This document shows, one piece after another, positions 8,663 to 17,063 of a stretch of DNA of 31,162 bases. Positions within the stretch are counted from its first letter, which is position 1, and each line of letters starts with the position of its first letter. Origin of the DNA: Cytophagaceae bacterium (GTDB lineage Bacteria > Bacteroidota > Bacteroidia > Cytophagales > Cytophagaceae); contig JAGKWN010000044.1 in the NCBI GenBank assembly GCA_021151805.1, positions 1-31,162 on the forward strand, read 5' to 3'. The position numbers were made by a program, and so were the translations under genes. The notes beneath the pieces were generated by a model that did not search any database, was not told the origin of the DNA, and saw only the letters and a list, made by a program, of their open reading frames with translations.

Positions 8663-9544
8663 TTATTTTACCTCTACTTCAAATAATAAAGGTGTATTTG
8701 GTGGAATTTTTCCTCCTGCACCTCTGTCGCCGTAAGCTAAACGGGAAGGAATCAGAAGCAATGCCTTTTCGCCGTGTTTTAATTTCTGGAACGCCTGATC
8801 CCAACCCGGAATCACTTGCTGCACACCAACTGTAAATGGAAAATAATTATCTCCCGACTTGTCAAACTCAGTACCATCAGTCAATAGCTTGCCTACATAT
8901 TTAGCTTCAACATTTTCTCCCGAAGCAATAAACAAATCGGTAGCATCATTCTTTTTTAACTTAACAACGTATGCACCGCCTATTGTTGATTCACCTTTTA
9001 ATTTGTGCTTCTTCAGATATTCCTGAATGATTGTACTGTCTTTCTTATAGATTTCAGCTTGCATTGCTTCAAACTCTGCCATTTGCTTTGCCTGCACAGC
9101 TCTTGCTGAATCAACAAAATGCTTGGAATATACTTTTACTACTTTAACAATTATTTTAACCGTGCTTCCTTCTTTTAAAAAGCTTGGTCTTGGTGCACCA
9201 TAAGAATTGATATACAGAGAGTCTGCATTCAATAAAAATTCAGCACTATCACCTTCAGTCAATAACATTAAACCTTCTTCAAAACTTGGTTTGTGTTTGA
9301 TTTCAGTAATAGGCGCGGCAGCAGGGCGTGAATCTCCAAACTGTGAATCAATGATTGAATCTTTATCATTTCTTACTTCAAACCAAAATGCAACAAAGCC
9401 TCCTAATTCCGGATAATCTTCGCCGGTAGAGTCTTTTACAATTTTGTATTCCAGCCCGCTTTCAGTTTTTTTATATTTATTACAAGAGGTAATGGTTGCC
9501 AGCATTAATGCTCCCGCCAGCAGGGATAAACTTTTCTTTAACAT
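8663..9544 (-). CDS. FKBP-type peptidyl-prolyl isomerase lipoprotein, GldI-like (copy 1)
   Basis: The 293-residue product opens with a lipoprotein signal: basic MLKK, a hydrophobic run and the lipobox ITSC with Cys21, so the mature protein is membrane-anchored. Residues about 27-145 are a degenerate FKBP-like domain (SGLEYKIVKDS, FEEGLMLLTEGDS); residues about 185-293 are a canonical FKBP domain (YVGKLLTDG, TEFDKS, FPFTVG, QVIPGWDQA, LAYGDRGAG). Its ATG overlaps the stop codon of the DHH phosphoesterase gene (ATGTTAA), which points to translational coupling. From general knowledge, the gliding lipoprotein GldI of flavobacteria is an FKBP-type lipoprotein found next to such a DHH gene. The positional match makes a GldI-like role plausible, but this is inference and no gene symbol is given. 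Confidence 0.92.
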   Translation of the reverse strand: MLKKSLSLLAGALMLATITSCNKYKKTESGLEYKIVKDSTGEDYPELGGFVAFWFEVRNDKDSIIDSQFGDSRPAAAPITEIKHKPSFEEGLMLLTEGDSAEFLLNADSLYINSYGAPRPSFLKEGSTVKIIVKVVKVYSKHFVDSARAVQAKQMAEFEAMQAEIYKKDSTIIQEYLKKHKLKGESTIGGAYVVKLKKNDATDLFIASGENVEAKYVGKLLTDGTEFDKSGDNYFPFTVGVQQVIPGWDQAFQKLKHGEKALLLIPSRLAYGDRGAGGKIPPNTPLLFEVEVK

Positions 9545-10578
9545 AGAAATTTTTCTTTACGTAGGTTTTCGAGTAATTCTTCTTTATAACTAGCCACAAT
9601 TTCGCGGAAGTTGCGTACCGTCTCAGACAGCGATTTCAGCGATCTGCCACCGGAAGCGTTTTTATGTCCCCCGCCTTCGAAATGTGTGCGTGCAAATTCA
9701 TTTACATTAAAATCTCCTTTCGAACGGAAAGAGATTTTAACACCATCTTCACGTTCAATAATCATAGCAGCAAAAACTACCTTATCTATTGAAAGTGCAT
9801 AATTCACCAAACCTTCTGTATCGCCGGTCTTTGCATCAAAACGTTTCAGTTCTTCTGCACTCAGGTACATGAATGCGGTGTAGCAATCGGCCAGAACAAC
9901 TAATTTTTCTGACAGACAGAATCCTAATAAGCGCAGGCGCTCTTCTGAATTTGTATCAAAGATCAGGCGATGTACTCTGGAAGAATCAAGGTTCCAGGAG
10001 TACAGGTCTGAAATGATTAAGTGAACCTTCTTATCTGTATTTGAATGACGGAAAGAGCCGGTGTCTGTCATGATCCCGGCGTAGATGCATTCTGCAATAT
10101 AAGTATCCATCAGGTTTCTGCCGTCGAGACCAATGATCAGTTCATAAATCAATACGCCAGTAGCAGCTGCTTTAGTATCAGAAATGGAGATATCGGCAAA
10201 ATCCTGTGGTTCCAGGTGATGGTCTACTAGCACTTTAATTGCTTTTGACTGGCCAACAAGATTCCCAAGTTCATTGATTCTCCCCAATGCATTAAAGTCC
10301 AGACAGAAAATAAGATCTGCGGCTTCGATATATAATGCTGACCGTTCTTCGTTTCCCTCATTGTAAATCCACACAGCATCATTACCCGACATCCAGTCCA
10401 GAAAAGACGGGTAATCTGAAGGGACAATCACCTGCACTTCATGATTCAGCTTTTTTAAAAATCTGGCTAAAGCCAACGACGAGCCAAGCGCATCTGCATC
10501 TGGCTTGTGATGTGTCGTTATAACAATTTTCTTAGGGGTTTCTAAGAGAGGCTTTAATTGGTTCAGCTGTTGCTGCAT
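9538..10578 (-). CDS. nrnA: Bifunctional oligoribonuclease / pAp phosphatase (DHH family)
   Basis: This 346-residue protein has the DHH/DHHA1 architecture of NrnA, which degrades short RNA oligonucleotides and dephosphorylates 3'-phosphoadenosine 5'-phosphate. The metal-binding motifs are present in order: HHKPDADALG (residues 23-32), CLDFN (about 93-97), VDHH (about 117-120) and GIMTDTGSFRH (about 168-178). The DHHA1 substrate motif GGGHKNASGG (about 300-309) is intact. It is the first gene of the foldase operon and overlaps the next gene by 7 bases. Its start codon is 151 bases from the divergent ndk gene. The link between nucleotide turnover and prolyl isomerases may only be shared transcription. 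Confidence 0.93.
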   Translation of the reverse strand: MQQQLNQLKPLLETPKKIVITTHHKPDADALGSSLALARFLKKLNHEVQVIVPSDYPSFLDWMSGNDAVWIYNEGNEERSALYIEAADLIFCLDFNALGRINELGNLVGQSKAIKVLVDHHLEPQDFADISISDTKAAATGVLIYELIIGLDGRNLMDTYIAECIYAGIMTDTGSFRHSNTDKKVHLIISDLYSWNLDSSRVHRLIFDTNSEERLRLLGFCLSEKLVVLADCYTAFMYLSAEELKRFDAKTGDTEGLVNYALSIDKVVFAAMIIEREDGVKISFRSKGDFNVNEFARTHFEGGGHKNASGGRSLKSLSETVRNFREIVASYKEELLENLRKEKFLC

Positions 10579-10695
10579 CTACGGTTATCTCAATTAATTT
10601 GATGGGATGGGCAAAGGTCAAAAGAAATACTAGAAAAAACAACCGGTTTGTTCAGCATTTTGTGAATTAAGGGCATAGAATATCAAGTATTTATT

Positions 10696-10703
10696 TATTT
10701 TTG
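10696..10703 (+). promoter_or_regulatory. Putative -7 promoter element of ndk
   Basis: TATTTTTG fits the Bacteroidota -7 consensus TAnnTTTG exactly and ends 26 bases before the ndk ATG, giving a short leader. No TTTG was found at the -33 distance, so support is partial. Confidence 0.4.
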
Positions 10704-10729
10704 TTTATCGATTAAACTAAAGTACAATT

Positions 10730-11149
10730 ATGGCGGGTAACAGAACATTTTCAATGATTAAACCGGATGCTGTTCGGGATGGACATAGCGGGAGCATATT
10801 AAAAATGATTGAGGCGGCAGGTTTTAGAATTGTATCCATTAAACTCGTACACCTTACGTCAGAAAAAGCCGGCGAATTCTATAGCGTACATACAGGCAAG
10901 CCTTTTTACGATAGTTTGAAGTCTATTATGTCTGAAAGTCCGATTGTAGCGCTGATTCTTGAAAAGGAGAATGCAGTGGAAGACTTTAGAAAATTTATTG
11001 GCTCAACCAATCCTGCAAATGCTGCAGAAGGAACTGTGCGGAAATTATTTGCAAAATCATTGGAACGTAATGCGGTGCATGGATCCGACTCTGATGAGAA
11101 TGCAAAAATTGAAGGAGATTTCTTTTTCAGCAACCTTGAAAAGTTTTAA
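10730..11149 (+). CDS. ndk: Nucleoside diphosphate kinase
   Basis: The 139-residue product is a normal-length NDK, which transfers the gamma-phosphate from ATP to other nucleoside diphosphates through a phospho-histidine. The conserved N-terminal FSMIKPDAV motif (Lys11) and the active-site motif NAVHGSDS with His117 are both present, as is the GSTNPANAAEGTVR substrate loop (about 91-104). It is cytoplasmic, with no signal peptide. It is divergent from the nrnA/FKBP operon across 151 bases and convergent with the YiiX-like gene, with a shared terminator between them. Confidence 0.98.
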   Translation: MAGNRTFSMIKPDAVRDGHSGSILKMIEAAGFRIVSIKLVHLTSEKAGEFYSVHTGKPFYDSLKSIMSESPIVALILEKENAVEDFRKFIGSTNPANAAEGTVRKLFAKSLERNAVHGSDSDENAKIEGDFFFSNLEKF

Positions 11150-11155
11150 AACAAA

Positions 11156-11183
11156 AAAACTGCTCCCTTTCAGGAGCAGTTTT
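11156..11183. terminator. Bidirectional terminator between ndk and the YiiX-like gene
   Basis: A perfect 11-bp stem (arms 11156-11166 and 11173-11183, 6-nt loop) has A-runs on the left and T-runs on the right. It lies just after the ndk stop and just before the convergent gene's stop, so it can serve both. Confidence 0.88.
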
Positions 11184-11208
11184 CTTTTGTATAAATCCAT
11201 CCGGGATT

Positions 11209-11874
11209 TTATTTTTTCTCTACCACATACAACAGCGCGGAATTAGACAGATCTGAAGGAGCTACTACATCTTCTTCGAGTGGCGGTTTATTTCCATACC
11301 GTTGTTTCATGATGGCTTTTACTTCGGGCGAGCTCAGGTCAAAATCTTTCATCTTCCGGAGTGAGCAGAGCTCAACGCCATAGCAACGTTTATACATCTT
11401 CCATACCAGCTCTGAACAATACAGCTGGTCGTCGCTCCAGTTAAAGTATAGATCGTAATGTACCCCCAGAAATTTTTTCGCAACAGCTTTGGATGCTTCA
11501 ATTTCAGAATCAAGAATTTCTGCTTTTCTGTTCTTCATGCGCATCAAGGTATAGTGACTGCCTGTTCCATGGGCGATCCATTCATTCACAGGTGTTATAC
11601 GTACCGGCTCAACAGCTTCGAGTACTACAGGCTTGCCGTTCACAAATGTAATTATGCCTACATGGCTGTATTCTGAATGGGTGGCAAGTTTAACAGCTTT
11701 ACATTGCTGCGATTGTGAACTCTGAAAAATAATATCACCCTCCATAAAAGCAGAATCTGGCCGGGTTTTCACGCCAGCCAGATTCTTTGCTGCCTTCATG
11801 CAATTTCTTGTAAGGCCATAAATAGATGCTCCCACGAGCATTACAAGGCCGAATAGTAAAACTGTTTTTTTCAT
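11209..11874 (-). CDS. YiiX/YebB-like permuted papain-fold (NlpC/P60-like) cysteine hydrolase
   Basis: The 221-residue product has an N-terminal hydrophobic segment (residues 4-21) that could be a signal peptide or membrane anchor. It carries the order typical of circularly permuted papain-like enzymes: first EGDIIFQSS and the histidine motif HSEYSHVGI (His71), a Glu in VVLEAVEPV, and only later the cysteine motif DDQLYCSELVW (Cys153). These enzymes cleave amide or ester bonds; lipids or peptides are typical substrates, and none can be named here. It is the last gene of a four-gene minus-strand group and follows the outer-membrane-like gene after 42 bases. Family assignment is good; function is inferred. 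Confidence 0.85.
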   Translation of the reverse strand: MKKTVLLFGLVMLVGASIYGLTRNCMKAAKNLAGVKTRPDSAFMEGDIIFQSSQSQQCKAVKLATHSEYSHVGIITFVNGKPVVLEAVEPVRITPVNEWIAHGTGSHYTLMRMKNRKAEILDSEIEASKAVAKKFLGVHYDLYFNWSDDQLYCSELVWKMYKRCYGVELCSLRKMKDFDLSSPEVKAIMKQRYGNKPPLEEDVVAPSDLSNSALLYVVEKK

Positions 11875-11916
11875 GCATTCATAACGCTTTGCCGCAGCAA
11901 ATGGTATAAGTGCCGG

Positions 11917-12669
11917 TTAATAATTAAGATATTTGATAAAGGTCAGTTTTGCTGACAGAGAGGTGTTTTTCAGCGTACCTGTGGGTGCATAGTAGCCAAC
12001 GCCTGTGTTGCTGTCTGTGGTTGCTGTATACGTTGTAAAATCTTTAAAATCCAGGTAGCCTACCTGCAATGCAATTTCACCGACTTTACTTTCGTTCCCC
12101 CAGAAACGAAAACCTGTCTGGATACATGGCTGTACGTAAACGTGTGTGCCGAAATTATACTGAGTGCTGCCACCGCCTAATTTTATAGAATTGAACAAAG
12201 GGGTTGTATGTATGATGGCTCCTGCACCAACATAAAAACCTTTTTCCTTATCGCTGTCAAACGTAGAAAGTACGCCTCTATTATAATTTATGGTAATCGG
12301 CATGCTGAAACCAAGAAGTCCCATTTTATCACCGGCAAGTCTTAAGCTTGGTGCTGTATTAAGTGAAATTGAAGCATTGTCATTAATTTTATACAGCTTC
12401 GTATTCAGCTGGAATGAATAACTTAAAAGAGAAACAGAAATCGATTTAGCATATTCACTATTTTCACCACTGTAATATTTGCCGCTGTAATTATATCCCT
12501 GCCAGGTTTGATTGGGGTCAAAATCCTTTTCGTAATAAAATGGTGAAATTACTACATCAGCAAAACAAGTATAGCCGATACCGTAAGTAAATGTTCCCTT
12601 TGACTGTGCGTTGACGTTATTAAGTGTAAAAAGAAAAACCGCAGCAAGTATTATAACTATTTTTTTCAT
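11917..12669 (-). CDS. Hypothetical secreted protein, probable outer-membrane beta-barrel
   Basis: I do not recognise a named family. The 250-residue product has a clear signal peptide (residues 1-21, ending VNA|Q). The mature part is rich in Gly, Tyr, Ser and Thr with alternating hydrophobic residues, as in small beta-barrels (GTFTYGIGYT, SISVSLLSYSFQLNT, GFYVGAGAIIHTT). It ends in Tyr (FIKYLNY), a terminal aromatic as in many outer-membrane barrels. The gene starts 13 bases after the inactive transglutaminase-like gene, so the two are almost certainly co-transcribed. A barrel partner for the transglutaminase-like pair is inference. Confidence 0.72.
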   Translation of the reverse strand: MKKIVIILAAVFLFTLNNVNAQSKGTFTYGIGYTCFADVVISPFYYEKDFDPNQTWQGYNYSGKYYSGENSEYAKSISVSLLSYSFQLNTKLYKINDNASISLNTAPSLRLAGDKMGLLGFSMPITINYNRGVLSTFDSDKEKGFYVGAGAIIHTTPLFNSIKLGGGSTQYNFGTHVYVQPCIQTGFRFWGNESKVGEIALQVGYLDFKDFTTYTATTDSNTGVGYYAPTGTLKNTSLSAKLTFIKYLNY

Positions 12670-12682
12670 TCGTAATTGCTGA

Positions 12683-14875
12683 TTATTTTTTCAATACAAT
12701 TTTCACCTGTGTCATTTCATACATCAGATCATAATACTTCACCATAGAAGCAAATTCCGTGGCTGTAAAATCAGTCTTTTTAATATCACGCGTTACGGTA
12801 AGCACAACGGTGTTGCCTTCTACTTTTAAAGAAGATTGCATGGAAACAAAATTATCTGAGAAAGATTTGTTTGCGCTTTCAAGCAAAGAAGCTTTGTAGC
12901 CTTCGGGAATTTGCAGTATAATGGTTGCTGTTTTAGTCGTAGCTACATCCAACGCGCCGCTGTAATTTCTTTTTCTGAAATCTTCCTGCACCTTATCATA
13001 ATCGCCGAATAACGCGCCGATTGTGACCATGTAACCGTTACCAGCTTTTTTTACCAGGTCGTTCAGTGTAAATGTTTCTTCGATGGAGAATTTCGTTGAG
13101 TTCGGTGTTAAACCATATCCATCAAATTTCCATGTCTTATATTCATCCATCATTGGATATTCGGATTTCACCAGCTCACTATAGGCATCTTTAACTGATT
13201 TTAAGTATTCGCCTTCTGCTGCATCGTTTTTTCTTTTTAATTCAGCAGCCTTCACATTATTCATTCCTTTATATAATGCAGCTGAATCAACCGGCTCATA
13301 TAAATTTATATACTTTAACTGATCTGTATTGAAATCTCTATTGAAGTAGTCGCTGATGTGAACACTTGTAAACCCATTTGTAGAAGACATTGTACGTGTA
13401 CAATTGATTTTGTCAAAATCTTCATTCAATGAAATTTTGAACTCTTCTTTAAGCGTGTTGTCTGTATAAACACGGTTTGGTAAAACAAAATCGGCAAGTG
13501 TGAATGTTTTGAGTTTAAAATTGTAGTTGTTTACAATCAATGCATCTGAACCGCAGAAATAATTAGACAGCTCCCCGAATTGCATGTAATAGGTCGGGTA
13601 CATAATATACTTCCCATTCCAACGGATTCCCCAGCTGATCTCTAACGGACTGATTACATTTTTTATACCTGCTGATTTATTACCGGTACTTAAGATCAAA
13701 TCAAATGTTTGCTTTTTAGTAAGCAGAATTTCTATAAAAATATCTGCTACATACATATCATATTTATCGCGGGTAATATAGTATTCATATCCGCTGATCG
13801 ATTGTTCATTGATAATTTTCTTACGGATGTAATACCAGCACAATTCCATTAGTTTATTGACATCTGTTTTGGCGGTTGGATTTTTTGCAATAACTTCCGC
13901 CATAACCAACTTGGCTGCAGCAGATCCTGAACCACGTAAGCCCTCAAGTAAATTAACGGTTTTAACTAGGTCTTCATTAGATAATTTTGTGCGGACACGA
14001 TTATCTGTTGTTCTTACCGGGATTACCTGATTATTATCACCACCTGTATATCTTGTTAAAATAAACTTAACATGCGGCAGGTATTTTTCTCTTGGCAGGT
14101 TCCAATCGTTCACTACTTTTTCGCGTAATGAATCTTCCAGTGTAAAAGTTATCAAACCGTTTGCGCCAGCCTTTTGAGTCATTTCGGGAGCACCGTTCAA
14201 CGACTTGATGTAGATATAACTATCTTTTGTTGGTGCTTCAATCGTTATAAATGTTTTCACTACCGGGAAGTCTGATGCCAGGTATATTCTTGTAAATGGA
14301 ATGTTTCCCGTCAATATCCCCATCGGGTTTTTAGAGATGCGTGTAAAGTCAATAATATCGCCCGGTTCAAGATCCGGCAGCGCAAATTTATAATACGTTT
14401 CATTCAGCATTACGCTCGACTTGTAGTACAAAGGAACTGAAGCGTAGTTTGTTTCCTTTATACCATCTTTCAATTGCAGTGTGCGCGATGTTCCGTTGGC
14501 TTTAATAATCGTTACTTCAGAAGAGTTTGTTTCTCCGTATCCCGATGTATAGTAGGTTGAATATTTTTCAACCGCTGCTTTATCTTTCAGGTATACGCGT
14601 GTTTTTACGCGTTCAACAAAATAAATAACTTCACCTCTTTCAATAAAATAGTTGGATGAGTGGAAAAGAATCACGACAGATTCATCCTTGAATTGTTCCG
14701 GCACATCTTTTATGGATGCGGAGTGTTTGTCAAATTTTTCTGACAAAGCATTCGCCGCTAAAGCAGATTTTTTTGCAGCCTCATCGGCTAAGCGTTGATC
14801 TCTTTTTTCGCTTGGTGTTTGAGCGTAGAGAACTGAGTTAATAACGAAAACTGTTATTACTAAAAGATAGCGCAT
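12683..14875 (-). CDS. DUF3857 protein with an inactivated transglutaminase-like domain
   Basis: The 730-residue product has a signal peptide (residues 1-18, VLYA|Q), a charged helical stretch (about 20-60), a DUF3857-type beta-rich region (about 60-300; FALPDLEPGDIIDF), a transglutaminase-like middle and a beta-rich C-terminal part ending in MTQVKIVLKK. Aligned by eye to its neighbour, the catalytic segment KYGDCKG is replaced by KYDMYVA near base 13760, and the positions of the catalytic His and Asp also carry other residues (EISWGIRWN, IMYPTYY). All three triad residues therefore seem lost and it is probably a pseudoenzyme with a binding or scaffold role. It is 22 bases downstream of the intact paralogue. 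Confidence 0.82.
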   Translation of the reverse strand: MRYLLVITVFVINSVLYAQTPSEKRDQRLADEAAKKSALAANALSEKFDKHSASIKDVPEQFKDESVVILFHSSNYFIERGEVIYFVERVKTRVYLKDKAAVEKYSTYYTSGYGETNSSEVTIIKANGTSRTLQLKDGIKETNYASVPLYYKSSVMLNETYYKFALPDLEPGDIIDFTRISKNPMGILTGNIPFTRIYLASDFPVVKTFITIEAPTKDSYIYIKSLNGAPEMTQKAGANGLITFTLEDSLREKVVNDWNLPREKYLPHVKFILTRYTGGDNNQVIPVRTTDNRVRTKLSNEDLVKTVNLLEGLRGSGSAAAKLVMAEVIAKNPTAKTDVNKLMELCWYYIRKKIINEQSISGYEYYITRDKYDMYVADIFIEILLTKKQTFDLILSTGNKSAGIKNVISPLEISWGIRWNGKYIMYPTYYMQFGELSNYFCGSDALIVNNYNFKLKTFTLADFVLPNRVYTDNTLKEEFKISLNEDFDKINCTRTMSSTNGFTSVHISDYFNRDFNTDQLKYINLYEPVDSAALYKGMNNVKAAELKRKNDAAEGEYLKSVKDAYSELVKSEYPMMDEYKTWKFDGYGLTPNSTKFSIEETFTLNDLVKKAGNGYMVTIGALFGDYDKVQEDFRKRNYSGALDVATTKTATIILQIPEGYKASLLESANKSFSDNFVSMQSSLKVEGNTVVLTVTRDIKKTDFTATEFASMVKYYDLMYEMTQVKIVLKK

Positions 14876-14897
14876 AAAAGAAAAGTTTGGGTGGAAA

Positions 14898-16832
14898 CTA
14901 TTTGGTTAAGGTGACTTGATTGGTATAATATTTCTTTAAATCCTTTTGGATCTTTGCATAGTCTGCGGCTTTGTCCTTAGGGATTACTCCTGTAGGGAAG
15001 ACAAATGTTTTCTTGTATAAAACCTTACCGCCAACAACCGTATACTCCAGGTTTATTGAGCAGTAATCATTTTTAACTTTAAATGCTGGCGGCAATGCGC
15101 TTACTTTATAGCCTTCAGGTATTGTCAATTCAACGGAGATGTCATAATTGATGATCATGTCAAATGTAAAGTCCGTTAAGCGCAATGTGTCCTTTGAGTT
15201 TTTTCCGAAATAGCCGTCAAACTCCATATTGACAAACATTTCCTTTTCGTCTCTGAACACCTGGTTGTTTAATTCAAATGAGTATTTCGCATAGAAAGGT
15301 ATTTCTCTGTTTTGCAGATCAGAAGTTTTAACATTTGAAACGGTCATGTTGCTGTTTGATCTGGTGAAATAGTTTTTATAGAAGTCAATTTTCTTTTCAG
15401 ATTTTGCAAAATGGTATTTACGTATATAGTAATTTTTCAAATCACCTTTGGCGGTCATTTCAGACTCTCCCACCAATTTATCACCAACAACTTTCATGGT
15501 GATTTTATCAACCTCTTTCGAGCTGTTGATGTCTTCAAATGGTATCGTTTCAATTTTGAATGATTCTCCGTCTTCAATCATTACCGGTCTGCTTTGGATA
15601 CGGTAAGCATTTTCACCGAATGCCGCGTAGCTTTCTGTACAATCCAGGAAATAGGTTTTATTGTTCCAGTAGAGCGCGCAGATCGCGTGATTGAAGATTC
15701 CTAAGTATGGCAGCGAACAAGTATATTTTGTATGGTTTGTATGGATCCATACAAACTTTGCATTGAAGCCTTCCAGGCGCAGCATGGTTGCCAGCAAATT
15801 TGCTACTCCTTTACAATCGCCATATTTGTTGTCGAGTACATCTTTTGCTGCCATAGGTTTAAAGCCTGCGATCCCGTCTTCAAAAGCGATGTAGCGGATG
15901 TTGTCCTGTACCCAATAGTAAAGTGCTTTTATTTTTTCAAGGTCAGTCGTTTTTCCTTCAATGATCTTGTCTGCCTGAGCTTTTACAAACTCATCGTCCT
16001 TTTTTACTTCTGAATTCAACTTATGCAGGAAGGCATAAAAATCATTGTAGCTTTCGAAACACGCTGTCTTCACACCTTTAAGCGAATAGGATTTAACAAC
16101 AGGCACGATGTGCGGTAAATTCATGTCGGTGCCGGTTGATCCGTTCTCGCCAAGGTGGGGCTTCACATTGTCCAGTGTGTAAGTGATTGTTTTTACAAGT
16201 GTTTTCGGATCTGTTGTTATTGTTTTTTGAATGTTGACACCTTCAAAATTAAATTCAACCAGATCTACCTCTACCCCGGTAGGAATTTCAAAAGAAATGA
16301 TTCTTTTTTTCTGTGGGTATTCTGAATAAAAATAAGCTGCATCTAAAAATTTATAGTCTTTATACGACTTCGTAATTTCTGTTTTTTCAGTTTCGCCTTT
16401 AGAAGCAAAGTTTAAAGCAATAGCCTTGTAGCGCGCATCTGAATGGAAGATACCTCCTGATTCAATGGCTTCATCTACCGCTATGGTATAATTAAGTACA
16501 TACTTTTTCCCGTTTTTTGTATAAGAAAGCATCTTGTCGATGGAAGAGAAGGTTCCATAGGTTTCGTATATCGCTAGCTCTACATTATCTTTTAAAGAAA
16601 GGTATTCAGACACATGATCTTCTTTAATATTCAGGATAGCGCCTTTTGATTTCCCATCAGCAACAGAAAAAGCAATTGTTGATGTATTTACATCCTGGTA
16701 AACAATGGATTCGGGAAATTGTTTGCTTAGATCGGTGGCAAGTTTGATCGATTCCGCGGTATTGATCTGTGCGGTCAGAGAGGTAGCACTGCACAAAAAT
16801 GCAGCTAATACCGGATAACTAAATAATTTCAT
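14898..16832 (-). CDS. DUF3857 / transglutaminase-like protein with an intact triad
   Basis: The start was set at the ATG at 16832-16830 because it gives a standard signal peptide (MKLFSYPVLAAFLCSATSLTA|Q); an upstream TTG at 16865 would add an awkward 11 residues. The 644-residue product has a DUF3857 region (about residues 40-270), a transglutaminase core and a C-terminal DUF3858-like beta domain. The core has the usual triad: Cys in NKYGDCKG (codon 15815-15813), His in FNHAICAL and Asp in YFLDCTES. Such proteins are cysteine-peptidase or transglutaminase-fold enzymes of the Bacteroidota envelope, often of unknown substrate. It is the first gene of the four-gene group 16832-11209. Periplasmic location is inferred from the signal peptide. 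Confidence 0.87.
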   Translation of the reverse strand: MKLFSYPVLAAFLCSATSLTAQINTAESIKLATDLSKQFPESIVYQDVNTSTIAFSVADGKSKGAILNIKEDHVSEYLSLKDNVELAIYETYGTFSSIDKMLSYTKNGKKYVLNYTIAVDEAIESGGIFHSDARYKAIALNFASKGETEKTEITKSYKDYKFLDAAYFYSEYPQKKRIISFEIPTGVEVDLVEFNFEGVNIQKTITTDPKTLVKTITYTLDNVKPHLGENGSTGTDMNLPHIVPVVKSYSLKGVKTACFESYNDFYAFLHKLNSEVKKDDEFVKAQADKIIEGKTTDLEKIKALYYWVQDNIRYIAFEDGIAGFKPMAAKDVLDNKYGDCKGVANLLATMLRLEGFNAKFVWIHTNHTKYTCSLPYLGIFNHAICALYWNNKTYFLDCTESYAAFGENAYRIQSRPVMIEDGESFKIETIPFEDINSSKEVDKITMKVVGDKLVGESEMTAKGDLKNYYIRKYHFAKSEKKIDFYKNYFTRSNSNMTVSNVKTSDLQNREIPFYAKYSFELNNQVFRDEKEMFVNMEFDGYFGKNSKDTLRLTDFTFDMIINYDISVELTIPEGYKVSALPPAFKVKNDYCSINLEYTVVGGKVLYKKTFVFPTGVIPKDKAADYAKIQKDLKKYYTNQVTLTK

Positions 16833-16983
16833 GGGGAAATGTATAAAATAACTAAAATATCTCAATTGAACTGTTTGATACGTAATTATAAAGAAAATGA
16901 TGCGGTTTTAATAAAATATAATTGAATATATTACATTCCTTTAATTGAAAATAAAAAAATCCTTTGTTGGGATCTTCCAACCA

Positions 16984-17013
16984 AAAATGTCCCGCTCTTA
17001 GGCGGGACATTTT
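16984..17013 (-). terminator. Terminator of scpA
   Basis: A perfect 12-bp stem (arms 16984-16995 and 17002-17013, 6-nt loop) with a GC-rich core (TGTCCCGC) and a T-run after it on the minus strand. It lies about 50 bases past the scpA stop. A smaller 5-bp hairpin follows at 16966-16981. Confidence 0.88.
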
Positions 17014-17063
17014 GTTGAGTATAATGAAGATTAAAGCAAGATCCCATAAGGATCCGTATGTTT

